From: Butyrivibrio proteoclasticus P6B7 | GTDB lineage: Bacteria > Bacillota > Clostridia > Lachnospirales > Lachnospiraceae | NCBI RefSeq assembly: GCF_000622085.1 | Contig: NZ_JHWL01000001.1 | Coordinates: 124,001-188,000 of the forward strand | Reading direction: 5' to 3' | DNA length: 64,000 nucleotides | Shown: one piece after another, positions 8,225 to 14,983 of the stretch | How the letters are laid out: the number at the start of each line of letters is the position of its first letter | Numbering within the stretch: position 1 is the stretch's first letter | The notes under the pieces: generated by a model | Seen by the model: the letters and a program-made list of their open reading frames with translations, nothing else | Told to the model about the DNA's origin: nothing | The model's database searches: none | Made by a program: the position numbers and the translations under genes

Positions 8225-9137
8225 GATAAGAGGAATTATGGGACTTACAAAAAGAAATATGCTGGTATATTTAAACAACAAGGGATCTATATTTTTCTCA
8301 ATGCTGACCCCTATCATAATTCTGATCCTTTATATTCTTTTCCTTAAGAACAGCTTTTTATATTCTCTGGAGAATGCAGCTTCTGACCTTGGAAATCTTG
8401 TTTCTTCAAAGGATATGGACCAGTTTGTAAACGGACTTATGCTTGCAGGAATCATCAGCTCAGCTCTTATCACAATTCCTTACAACGCCCTTCAGACAAT
8501 TGTAAGAGATCGTGAGGAGAGAGTTTACTACGATATGATGGCAACACCTGTAAAAAGAGCTGAAATAATCCTTTCATATTTCATTGCAGCTGTAGTAACA
8601 GCCTTTCTTCAAACATTAGTAGTTCTTGCTGGGGGACTCATAGTTCTTTTTGCTAATGGAGATTTGTATATCACAGCGCTTGACATCATCAGACTTATAG
8701 GAGTGATATTCCTTGGAACGGTTTCAGCTACAGCTCTTTTTACACTGATCATGATGTTCTTTAAGAAAATGGGAACCTGCAGCGCCTTTATGGGAATAAT
8801 ATCTGCTGTATCCGGCTTTGTGGTTGGAGCATATCTGCCACTTTCTGAATTTAATAAGACCATTCAGAATGTATGTAATCTGGTGCCTGCAACAGGAGTG
8901 ACAATTCTTATCAGAAATTACCTCATTGGTGGTGTATTGCAGCATATGGATGAGAGTATCGGGGGACTTGATAATGGAGCCTTTGCTGAAGCAATGCGCA
9001 GCGTATTTACTTTCAATTCGAAGGTGGGATCAAGTGTCTGGACATTGAATCAGACCTGTATTTATATCATAATGGTTACAGTAGCTTTAGTAGCTGCTAT
9101 CAGAATCATTTATCCCAGAGTTTATAACAAAGTGTGA
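8217..9137 (+). CDS. ABC-2 type exporter permease
   Basis: A 306-residue membrane protein with an N-terminal membrane segment near residues 25-45, a long outside loop, and five further segments from about residue 80 on. The ABC-2 signature is seen as a conserved block around DREERVYYDMMATPVKR, at the start of the core domain. It pairs with the ATPase encoded 8 bases upstream in overlap. The next start lies just after its stop, so translation is coupled. A substrate cannot be deduced. Confidence 0.9.
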   Translation: MAKIRGIMGLTKRNMLVYLNNKGSIFFSMLTPIIILILYILFLKNSFLYSLENAASDLGNLVSSKDMDQFVNGLMLAGIISSALITIPYNALQTIVRDREERVYYDMMATPVKRAEIILSYFIAAVVTAFLQTLVVLAGGLIVLFANGDLYITALDIIRLIGVIFLGTVSATALFTLIMMFFKKMGTCSAFMGIISAVSGFVVGAYLPLSEFNKTIQNVCNLVPATGVTILIRNYLIGGVLQHMDESIGGLDNGAFAEAMRSVFTFNSKVGSSVWTLNQTCIYIIMVTVALVAAIRIIYPRVYNKV

Positions 9138-9148
9138 GGGGGAAAATC

Positions 9149-9583
9149 TTGAAGGTAACGTTTACAAAAATACCACAGGGTGAAAGTGAACATGCGATAA
9201 TAAATGCCCATGAGCGCACGCCTGCTATAGAAACCGCCATTGGACTTCTTGAAAACGGCGAGCGGATAATAATGGGTGTCAAAGACGGAGAGAGCGTTCC
9301 CTGTCCAATTTCTAAAATCTATTATATTGAAACCGTAGATGACAAGTGCTTTGCCTACACTAAAGATGACTGTATTGAGATTCGAAGCAGACTCTATGAG
9401 ATTGAAAAAGAGCTGGATTTTAGATTTTTCAGGTGTTCTAAGTCTCTTCTTTGTAATATCAGGAAGATCAAAAGTGTAAAGGCTGAGTCCAATGCCAGAA
9501 TGAGAGCAGTTCTTTTGAATGGAGAGGCGGTTCTTATTTCCAGAAGCTATGTCAAAGAGATGAAGAAAAGGTTGGGCCTGTAA
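9149..9583 (+). CDS. LytTR-family DNA-binding regulator
   Basis: A 144-residue regulator without a receiver domain. The C-terminal two thirds is a LytTR domain: PISKIYYIETVDDKCFAY (about residues 50-67), then DFRFFRCSKSLLCNI and the ending LISRSYVKEMKKRLGL. Start choice: an upstream GTG overlaps the permease stop, but GAGGGGG lies six bases before the TTG used here, so TTG is the better start. LytTR proteins paired with a DUF3021 membrane protein commonly regulate their own operon, with the membrane partner restraining the regulator. That role is inferred. No clear LytTR direct-repeat site was found before the operon. Confidence 0.9.
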   Translation: MKVTFTKIPQGESEHAIINAHERTPAIETAIGLLENGERIIMGVKDGESVPCPISKIYYIETVDDKCFAYTKDDCIEIRSRLYEIEKELDFRFFRCSKSLLCNIRKIKSVKAESNARMRAVLLNGEAVLISRSYVKEMKKRLGL

Positions 9584-9585
9584 CT

Positions 9586-10017
9586 ATGAAAAAGATAAAA
9601 GTCATAATTGGACAGACAATGATGGTAAGCTTCATGGTGCTGTGCGCCGTCAGTATATACGGTTTATTTGTAATGAGAAAATATGAATGGGCATTTGACT
9701 GGTATATCCCAGGATCTATCGTGGTTGCAAGTTTTGCCTGTAGCGTCGTGACATGCCTTCTTTTATACAATGATGGCTATGCACAGTCTAGGCTAAGTTT
9801 TGTTGTAAGAACGATCCTGCATTTTATTTTGCTCTATGGGATAATCATGGCTTTTGGTCACGTGTGCTATTGGTATAGAAGTTTACGTGGTGGCATTTTT
9901 GTCTCAATCATCTATGTAGTTGTGTATTTTGGAGCTTGGATAGGTACCTCTATCATGTTTAGGCATGATGAGAAGGTTATCTCGGATGCGCTGGATAGCG
10001 TAAGGGATAAGGAGTAA
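9586..10017 (+). CDS. DUF3021 family membrane protein
   Basis: A 143-residue protein with four hydrophobic segments (about residues 8-27, 41-63, 72-92 and 101-121) and short polar loops, the pattern of DUF3021. It starts 2 bases after the LytTR stop. In many Firmicutes such proteins are encoded directly after a LytTR regulator and act as its membrane-bound partner or anti-regulator. Its stop codon overlaps the first bases of the repeat half-element at 10016. Confidence 0.85.
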   Translation: MKKIKVIIGQTMMVSFMVLCAVSIYGLFVMRKYEWAFDWYIPGSIVVASFACSVVTCLLLYNDGYAQSRLSFVVRTILHFILLYGIIMAFGHVCYWYRSLRGGIFVSIIYVVVYFGAWIGTSIMFRHDEKVISDALDSVRDKE

Positions 10018-10044
10018 GTCACCTAGAACCGTCCCCCATTGTCA
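10016..10044 (+). repeat. Half-element of the AGAACCGTCC repeat at the enolase fragment junction
   Basis: AAGTCACCTAGAACCGTCC followed by CCCATTGTCA matches the right arm of the 21571 palindrome (AAGTCAAAGAGAACCGTCC, then CCTCTGTCA) with few changes. It begins within the stop codon of the DUF3021 gene and ends exactly where enolase-like coding sequence starts. Confidence 0.75.
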
Positions 10045-10751
10045 TGGGCGATGTTACAGCTGTTGGTGATGAGGGCGGTTTTGCTCCTAATCAGCTTAAG
10101 AGCGATGAGGAAGCAATTGAGAAGATTCTGGAGGCTATAAAGGCAGCAGGATTTGAGCCTGGCAGAGACTTCAAGATTGCCATGGATGCAGCTGCTTCTG
10201 AGTGGAAGAGCGAAAAAGGTAAGGGCTTCTACAAGCAGCCTAAGTCAGGAAAAGAGTTTACATCCGACGAGCTTATCGCCCATTGGGAGAGTCTTGTAGA
10301 TAAGTATCCAATCATCTCAATCGAGGATGGCCTGGATGAGGAAGATTGGGAAGGCTGGCAGAGAATGACAGCCAAGATTGGACATAAGGTTCAGCTTGTT
10401 GGTGATGACCTCTTTGTTACTAACACAGAGCGCCTTAGCAAGGGTATTTCTCTTGGCGCTGGTAACTCTATTCTTATTAAGCTCAACCAGATCGGATCAG
10501 TTTCTGAGACACTTGAAGCTATTAAGATGGCTCATAATGCTGGCTATACAGCTATTTCATCACACCGCTCAGGAGAGACAGCAGATACAACAATTGCAGA
10601 TCTTGCAGTTGCACTTAATACCTGCCAGATTAAGACAGGTGCACCTAGCCGTTCAGAGCGTGTTGCTAAATACAATCAGCTTCTTCGTATCGAAGAGCAG
10701 CTTGGAGATGCAGCAGTATATCCTGGAATGAAGGCTTTCCACGTACAGTAA
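10044..10751 (+). pseudogene. eno: Enolase C-terminal fragment (eno remnant)
   Basis: The frame encodes 235 residues aligned with the C-terminal half of enolase; a full enzyme has about 430. Present are [10 protein letters not shown] with the catalytic Glu, the metal ligands in [17 protein letters not shown] and LVGDDLF, the catalytic Lys in [10 protein letters not shown], and SSHRSGE. The natural C-terminus is intact. The N-terminal domain and first barrel strands are absent, so it cannot fold as an active enolase. No ribosome site precedes the apparent ATG, and sequence identity begins directly at the repeat half-element. A full eno must exist elsewhere. This looks like a partial duplication or a rearrangement scar. 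Confidence 0.85.
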
Positions 10752-11091
10752 GGATGTGGGAGGGGTATGAACAAAATAAAAAATCTTGGTAAAAACTCTT
10801 GATTGCATGACTATTGCAGAGGCAATACCCATGCAGATGGCAGCATAAAGAAATAAGGAAGAACGAATATGTATCACATCGAGAAAAACACAGTGCAGGA
10901 AACATTGATAATAGCCTGGATATGTACTTTGTTCTGAAGAATGCAATTAGGAGGAGAAGCAAATGCAATTGGTGAACTCAGAAATACTGTATAATATACA
11001 TAGAATAGTGGGGTAAAAAATCGTAAACATTATAAGAAATGCAAAACTATATAGCTGAAGAATACGAGTCAATACTGATGGAGAAAAGATA
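10752..11091. other. Intergenic debris with a gene stub and a weak promoter
   Basis: No intact gene is visible. The stretch contains the methyltransferase stub at 10869 and AT-rich filler. TATAAT at 10990-10995 with TTGGTG only 15 bases upstream is a possible weak promoter for the small Cys-rich genes at 11092. I see no terminator after the enolase fragment. Confidence 0.5.
10869..10937 (+). pseudogene. 22-codon stub resembling the N-terminus of a class I SAM methyltransferase
   Basis: AAGGAAG precedes an ATG opening with IEKNTVQETLI. From memory, this stretch is the typical start of the leucine-carboxyl-methyltransferase-like family (IEKNTVQETL followed by PLYGR). Here the match ends after ETLI and the frame stops nine codons later. 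It looks like a gene start with the body deleted. Supported by one short motif only. Confidence 0.45.
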
Positions 11092-11319
11092 ATGGAAAGA
11101 AAATCAATTCTTATCAAGGACACAACACGAGAAGAGAGGGAGCAGATAGTTAAAAACTCCTTGGATTGTGGCGGTGGTTGTGAGAACTGCTCTTCATGCT
11201 GGCTTGGTGGCGGAAGCCCCTGGGATATTTATCAGGACTATATTGATGGCAAGAAAGAAATCCGTGATATAAACATGGAGTACATGGAAAAGTATCGCCA
11301 GGACAGGCAGATTCATTGA
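11092..11319 (+). CDS. Small Cys-rich protein, C-x3-C-x2-C-x2-C type (1 of 2)
   Basis: A 75-residue protein with the cluster CGGGCENCSSC near residues 26-36, flanked by a charged N-terminal helix (TREEREQIVKNSL) and a C-terminal part with Tyr-Asp repeats (YQDYIDGKKEI). It aligns along its whole length with the next protein, with identical cysteine spacing. Four closely spaced Cys suggest a metal or Fe-S site, but the function is unknown. No signal peptide is present. It overlaps or abuts the ribosome site of its paralogue, so both form one transcript ended by the terminator at 11543. Confidence 0.75.
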   Translation: MERKSILIKDTTREEREQIVKNSLDCGGGCENCSSCWLGGGSPWDIYQDYIDGKKEIRDINMEYMEKYRQDRQIH

Positions 11320-11333
11320 GAGGAATTGTGTTT

Positions 11334-11531
11334 ATGGGAAGTGCTCCTGAGATAAAAGACTCTACAGTAGAAGATCGTAGAGAATATATTAAGAAAAGAT
11401 TTCCCTGTATTGCAGACTGTGATATGTGTGGTCTGTGTAAGGTTTTTCATGGGAAAGATGCTGAGACTGCATACGCTGATTACATAAGCGGCGATAGGTC
11501 TTTTGCGGAAGTATCAGCAGATTATAAGTGA
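11334..11531 (+). CDS. Small Cys-rich protein, C-x3-C-x2-C-x2-C type (2 of 2)
   Basis: A 65-residue paralogue of the preceding protein. Shared features are KDxTxExR at the start, the cluster CIADCDMCGLC with the same C-x3-C-x2-C-x2-C spacing, and a DYI-G motif near the end. Start: GAGAGGAA at 11318-11325 favours the ATG at 11334 over in-frame TTG 11316 and GTG 11328, which lie too close to it. Tandem duplication is the simplest origin. Metal binding is inferred from the cysteines. Confidence 0.72.
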   Translation: MGSAPEIKDSTVEDRREYIKKRFPCIADCDMCGLCKVFHGKDAETAYADYISGDRSFAEVSADYK

Positions 11532-11542
11532 TAGTGAACATG

Positions 11543-11571
11543 AGGGTGCTCTCTAAAGGAGCACCCTTTAT
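11543..11571 (+). terminator. Rho-independent terminator after the Cys-rich pair
   Basis: AGGGTGCTC and GAGCACCCT form a 9 bp perfect stem with loop TCTAAAG, followed by TTTATTATT. Confidence 0.85.
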
Positions 11572-11589
11572 TATTGTGAAAACGATTTG

Positions 11590-11618
11590 TTGACAGCAAA
11601 TTAGTGTTAGAATAGATA
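11590..11618 (+). promoter_or_regulatory. SigA-type promoter of the flavodoxin operon
   Basis: A perfect TTGACA is followed after 17 bases by TAGATA, about 55 bases before the flavodoxin start. Confidence 0.65.
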
Positions 11619-11676
11619 GAAAAGCATATAGATAATTTTTTTCAGATACAGATTTGCTTAATTATGGGAGGGAATT

Positions 11677-12231
11677 ATGAAAACACTAATCATTTACACA
11701 TCACAGACAGGATTCACAAAGAGATACGCAGAGTGGCTTGCAGACAGAGTAGGGGGAGATCTTCTTGATCTTAAGGACGCTCAGAAAAAGAGTGATAGCT
11801 TTTTTGACGACTATGATGCAATCTGCTATGGCGGATGGGCTATGGCTGAGAAGATTTCCAAGATCAAGTGGTTTCTTGATAAGGCTCCAAGTTGGGAGAA
11901 TAAGCGTCTTGCAGCATTCTGTGTTGGCGGAACTCCAAATGGTGAGCCACAGGTGGATTCTTTACTTCAGAACGCACTTACAGATCAGCAGAGGGAACAG
12001 ATCAAGCTCTTTTATTGCCAGGGTGGAATGAACTATGAGAAGATGAGCGCTCCGACCAGAATTGCCATGAAGATGTTCGTGTCAGCTCTTAGAAATAAAA
12101 AGGATGCGACAGAAGAGCAAAAGAAAATGTTCGACAGAATGGCTTCATCCTATGATATTTCTGATGTTAAGTATATAGAGCCTATCGCAGCCTACCTTAG
12201 AGGAGCAGAAGAGGAAGAATCAGCTTCATGA
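11677..12231 (+). CDS. Flavodoxin-domain protein
   Basis: A 184-residue FMN-binding, flavodoxin-like protein. The phosphate-binding loop is TSQTGFTK (residues 8-15) right after the first strand, and the second flavin loop is likely around CYGGWAMAEKISK near residue 50. The layout resembles HemG-like or menaquinone-dependent flavodoxins (Flavodoxin_5 group) rather than small electron-carrier flavodoxins. GGGAGGG precedes the ATG. It is probably cytoplasmic. It overlaps the serine hydrolase gene by 4 bases (ATGA), so the two are coupled, although no functional link is evident. Confidence 0.85.
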   Translation: MKTLIIYTSQTGFTKRYAEWLADRVGGDLLDLKDAQKKSDSFFDDYDAICYGGWAMAEKISKIKWFLDKAPSWENKRLAAFCVGGTPNGEPQVDSLLQNALTDQQREQIKLFYCQGGMNYEKMSAPTRIAMKMFVSALRNKKDATEEQKKMFDRMASSYDISDVKYIEPIAAYLRGAEEEESAS

Positions 12232-13598
12232 ATAGACGAAAAACAATAATCAGAAGATGCCTCCTGATCATTATGGTGATTATCACTATAGTATTCTTTG
12301 CTCTGCACTACGATTCAAAGGAATACACCATTCAGGAAGAGCAGCAATACATAGATAGAATCTGTAGCATGACTCACAATAGAGCCGTCTCTGTTGGAAT
12401 AATGGATGGCGATGAGACTATTTATTTGGAGTATTGTGACATTGATGGTGAAAGTGTAGATGAGCATACGCTTTTTGAATTAGGGTCTACGACAAAAGCT
12501 TTCACAGGTTTAGCAATTCTTAATCTTGCGGAAGAGGGCTTGGTTGATCTAAATGCCCCGGTCACTGATTACATAGACTGGTTCAGACCCCAGTATAGAG
12601 GCTTGGATGCTGTAATTACAGTAAGCCATCTTTTGAACCATTCAAGTGGTATTCCTGTATGGACCATCTCACTTATTCCGGAAGGAAGTAAAGGCGAAAT
12701 AACCTTGGAAGATACTGTCAGAAAGATCGCTGATGTTAAGCTTGCCCACGCGCCTGGTGAAGTCCATGAGTATGCAACAATCAATTATGATGTGCTGGCG
12801 CTGATCATTGAGAAGATTACAGGAGAAAAGTATGAGGATTATATTACTGATACTATTCTGGATGATGTGGGGATGACTGAGTCTTTTTTTAGAACAAGTG
12901 ATTCTGACAGAGAGCGTATTTTTCCTGGCCATAAGGCAGGCTTCTTTGAATCAAGACGCTATAATGCTCCAACCTATTACGGAAATACGGCAGCAGGATA
13001 CCTTGTTTCAAATACTAACGATCTTGTTACGTGGATGAGATATGTAAGGAATAACATCGACTTTGGTTCTTTTCCTATAACAGAAGCAAACAATTACTAT
13101 GCAGGATGGAATCTGTATCCTGAGACTGTTCACCATGGTGGAAATAATCCTAATTTCAGCACTCAGATTATCATGTCGAGAGATCGTGAATTTGGGGTAT
13201 TTGTCTTGTCTGCTTCTGACGGAGATATGGCTACAAGGATCGCAGATGGAATATATGGAATGCATATGGGTGTGAATGCAAGAATCGGTCTGTGCATTTC
13301 TAATCAGGAACTTTATGATTTTTTGTTTATCATTGGTACACTTTTGATTTTGTATGTAGCTCTTTTACTTAAGAATGGGCAAAAGAAATTATGCCTTTGC
13401 TGTGGGCTAGCGATCATAATTGTGCTTCTCCTGATTCCAGTGATTTCTCATATCAGCTATAGATTTTTATTTGTTTGGATGCCATATAGTTTTGGCGTGA
13501 TGATCATTAGTTTGTTGGCGTTTACTCTATGGGAGCTATGGCTGTTTGCCAGAAGTGTGATTCGTATTAAGTTTCAGTCTAAAGATAAATGCATTTGA
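12228..13598 (+). CDS. Membrane-anchored serine hydrolase, beta-lactamase/PBP4*-like
   Basis: A 456-residue protein with an N-terminal membrane segment (residues 11-27), an outside serine hydrolase domain (about 40-350), and three C-terminal membrane segments from about residue 363. The nucleophile motif S-x-x-K is STTK at residues 87-90. The third motif is HGG near residue 305. The middle YxN motif reads Y-A-T in HEYATINYD rather than the usual Y-S-N, a notable change near the active site. Class C-like enzymes of this type act on D-amino peptides or esters at the cell surface. Substrate unknown. Confidence 0.85.
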   Translation: MNRRKTIIRRCLLIIMVIITIVFFALHYDSKEYTIQEEQQYIDRICSMTHNRAVSVGIMDGDETIYLEYCDIDGESVDEHTLFELGSTTKAFTGLAILNLAEEGLVDLNAPVTDYIDWFRPQYRGLDAVITVSHLLNHSSGIPVWTISLIPEGSKGEITLEDTVRKIADVKLAHAPGEVHEYATINYDVLALIIEKITGEKYEDYITDTILDDVGMTESFFRTSDSDRERIFPGHKAGFFESRRYNAPTYYGNTAAGYLVSNTNDLVTWMRYVRNNIDFGSFPITEANNYYAGWNLYPETVHHGGNNPNFSTQIIMSRDREFGVFVLSASDGDMATRIADGIYGMHMGVNARIGLCISNQELYDFLFIIGTLLILYVALLLKNGQKKLCLCCGLAIIIVLLLIPVISHISYRFLFVWMPYSFGVMIISLLAFTLWELWLFARSVIRIKFQSKDKCI

Positions 13599-13623
13599 AG
13601 TTTTGAAAGGTGGGAGGAAATCT

Positions 13624-14025
13624 ATGAAACGTGAACTTGGAATAGCAAGATGTGGACTGGCGTGTTGTCTGTGCTCTGAGAATGTCACATGCAAGGGCTG
13701 TAAGCTTGATGGGTTTAAAGAACTGTCATGGTGCAAGGATGCTGACTTCTGCGTAAATAGAAATTGCGGAATAGCCAAGGGTGTTCCAGGATGCTGGCAG
13801 TGCGATGAGTTAGATTGTAGAAAAGGCTTGTTTGGTGAAAAACTAAAGCCGCTTGCCTTTACCGAGTATATCCGCCGCTTTGGTATGGAGGCACTGCTTG
13901 ACCGATTGGAGATTAACGAAAAGGCAGGAGTAGTCTACCACCGTGAAGGAATAATCGGTGATTACGACGACTTTGACGACATCGAGGAATTGATTCAGTT
14001 TATACAGATAGGAGAAAAGCAATAG
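13624..14025 (+). CDS. DUF3795 family Cys-rich protein
   Basis: A 133-residue cytoplasmic protein. The first half has about eleven cysteines in the DUF3795 pattern: ARCGLACCLCSENVTCKGC, then a WCKD-DFCV-NCGI region and CWQCDELDC. The second half is a helical, acidic region ending IEELIQFIQIG. The start ATG follows GGGAGGA; an in-frame TTG 21 bases upstream has no ribosome site. DUF3795 proteins are taken to be zinc- or metal-binding, with no established function. Frame 0 stays open past the stop (see the next entry), so a frameshifted longer ancestor is possible. Confidence 0.85.
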   Translation: MKRELGIARCGLACCLCSENVTCKGCKLDGFKELSWCKDADFCVNRNCGIAKGVPGCWQCDELDCRKGLFGEKLKPLAFTEYIRRFGMEALLDRLEINEKAGVVYHREGIIGDYDDFDDIEELIQFIQIGEKQ

Positions 14026-14159
14026 ATCCTAAAGCGAGAGGATGTAATAGGGTAAATCTTCTTGCATATGAGGATATTATGAATGTATCCGACGCAGTGC
14101 AGGGTATTTTTGAGTACGATTGATAATTTATGATATCTAATAATTACTAGTTACGGATT

Positions 14160-14203
14160 GAGCCATTTACCGGTGTTATTTACTGTTAAACGGCTCTTTT
14201 TTT
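14160..14203 (+). terminator. Hairpin with seven T after the DUF3795 gene
   Basis: GAGCC-A-TTTA pairs with TAAA-C-GGCTC across one mismatch around an AT-rich loop, followed by TTTTTTT. The stem is less regular than others in the window. Confidence 0.6.
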
Positions 14204-14226
14204 GCCCCAAAACACAGATGAAAAGA

Positions 14227-14241
14227 TGAGAATAATTCTCA
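14227..14241. promoter_or_regulatory. Fur-like 7-1-7 palindrome
   Basis: TGAGAATAATTCTCA is a perfect 7-1-7 inverted repeat, matching the Fur-family box (TGATAAT-N-ATTATCA form) at all but one symmetric pair. It lies 22 bases before the -35 of the TetR-ABC promoter. Iron control is inferred. Confidence 0.6.
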
Positions 14242-14262
14242 TTTCAAGTAACCTTAAATCCA

Positions 14263-14291
14263 TTGACTCCGCATCTGTAGCCTATTACAAT
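14263..14291 (+). promoter_or_regulatory. SigA-type promoter of the TetR-ABC operon
   Basis: TTGACT, 17 bases, TACAAT. The last base of the -10 is the first base of the TGTTAG palindrome, so a bound regulator would block initiation. Confidence 0.7.
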
Positions 14292-14308
14292 GTTAGACGT
14301 AGCTAACA
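14291..14308. promoter_or_regulatory. Operator-like palindrome TGTTAG-N6-CTAACA
   Basis: A perfect 6+6 inverted repeat at the transcription start. Two further copies with the same spacing lie in the feo/HMA divergent promoter (18942 and 18965). The shared site ties the two iron-related units together. Confidence 0.65.
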
Positions 14309-14310
14309 AA

Positions 14311-14325
14311 GTTAACGGTGTTAAC
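14311..14325. promoter_or_regulatory. Second palindrome GTTAAC-GGT-GTTAAC, possible TetR autoregulatory site
   Basis: Two GTTAAC palindromes spaced by 3 bases, in the 5' leader 27 bases before the TetR start. It is seen only here, so it is a candidate site for the TetR protein itself. Inference only. Confidence 0.35.
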
Positions 14326-14351
14326 ACAACAAGTTTACCAAAGGAACCTAA

Positions 14352-14951
14352 ATGGATACAAAGGAAGAGATACTAGAGGCTGCCAGAAAAGAGTTTATGG
14401 AAAAGGGGTTTCAGGAAGCCTCTATGCGCAAGATTGCATCTAAAGTAGGCATAACGGCAACAGCTCTATACCGGCACTACACAAGCAAAGAGGATATCTT
14501 TGATGCAGTTGTGGAGCCAGTAGTAAGTGCATGGGAGTCAATGTGCATAACTGAAGAGATAAGGCAGACTGATACTGCTAGAAAATGCGGACTTGATGCC
14601 ATGTGGAATGACACAGAGCAGTCAAGAATGATTGTCGATATGCTCTATCAGAACATTGATGCGCAAAAGCTTCTGTTCTTTAAGAGCAAAGGAACTAAAT
14701 ATGAGAATTACCTGCATGAGATTATCACGAAAATTCAGAGCGCAACTCTTAATTTCATGGAAGAACTTGAGGCAGAAGGAATGCATATCAATCACGTAGA
14801 TGATAAGGAGATGCATTTGATCTTAAGCGCGCAGTACTCCGCGGTGCTTGAAATGATCGATCATGATTTTTCTTATGAAGAGGCACTTCATTATGCAGAT
14901 ACATTAGCTCTTTTCTTTAAAGAAGGTTGGCGTAAATTTCTTGGTTTTTAG
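14352..14951 (+). CDS. TetR/AcrR-family transcriptional regulator
   Basis: A 199-residue repressor. The N-terminal helix-turn-helix domain (residues 4-50) reads EEILEAARKEFMEKG, then MRKIASKVGITATALYRHY and SKEDIFDAV, a textbook TetR pattern. The C-terminal ligand domain is helical and not assignable. AAAGGAAC precedes the ATG. It is the first gene of an operon with two ABC half-transporters and probably represses it, perhaps through the GTTAAC palindromes in its leader. The upstream Fur-like box suggests a second, iron-dependent layer. Confidence 0.92.
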   Translation: MDTKEEILEAARKEFMEKGFQEASMRKIASKVGITATALYRHYTSKEDIFDAVVEPVVSAWESMCITEEIRQTDTARKCGLDAMWNDTEQSRMIVDMLYQNIDAQKLLFFKSKGTKYENYLHEIITKIQSATLNFMEELEAEGMHINHVDDKEMHLILSAQYSAVLEMIDHDFSYEEALHYADTLALFFKEGWRKFLGF

Positions 14952-14983
14952 CGTTGTTTAGCAAATACATAAAGGAGGGACAT

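Larger units (their letters stand above)
14026..14351. other. Intergenic region: coding remnant, terminator and iron-type promoter
   Basis: Just after the DUF3795 stop, another frame is open through 14123 and would add about 33 residues (including CNRVNLLAYEDIMNVSDAVQ). It reads like coding sequence, either a frameshifted tail of the DUF3795 gene or a remnant. The rest holds the terminator at 14160 and, from 14227, the regulatory region of the TetR-ABC operon, listed separately. Confidence 0.5.

Noticed and set aside
9134..9148. GTG start overlapping the permease stop for the LytTR gene
   Set aside because: The GAGGGGG ribosome site lies after this GTG and 6 bases before the TTG at 9149, so the later start is favoured.
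10044..10751. Functional enolase gene
   Set aside because: The N-terminal half is missing and no ribosome site is present, although the remaining active-site residues are intact.
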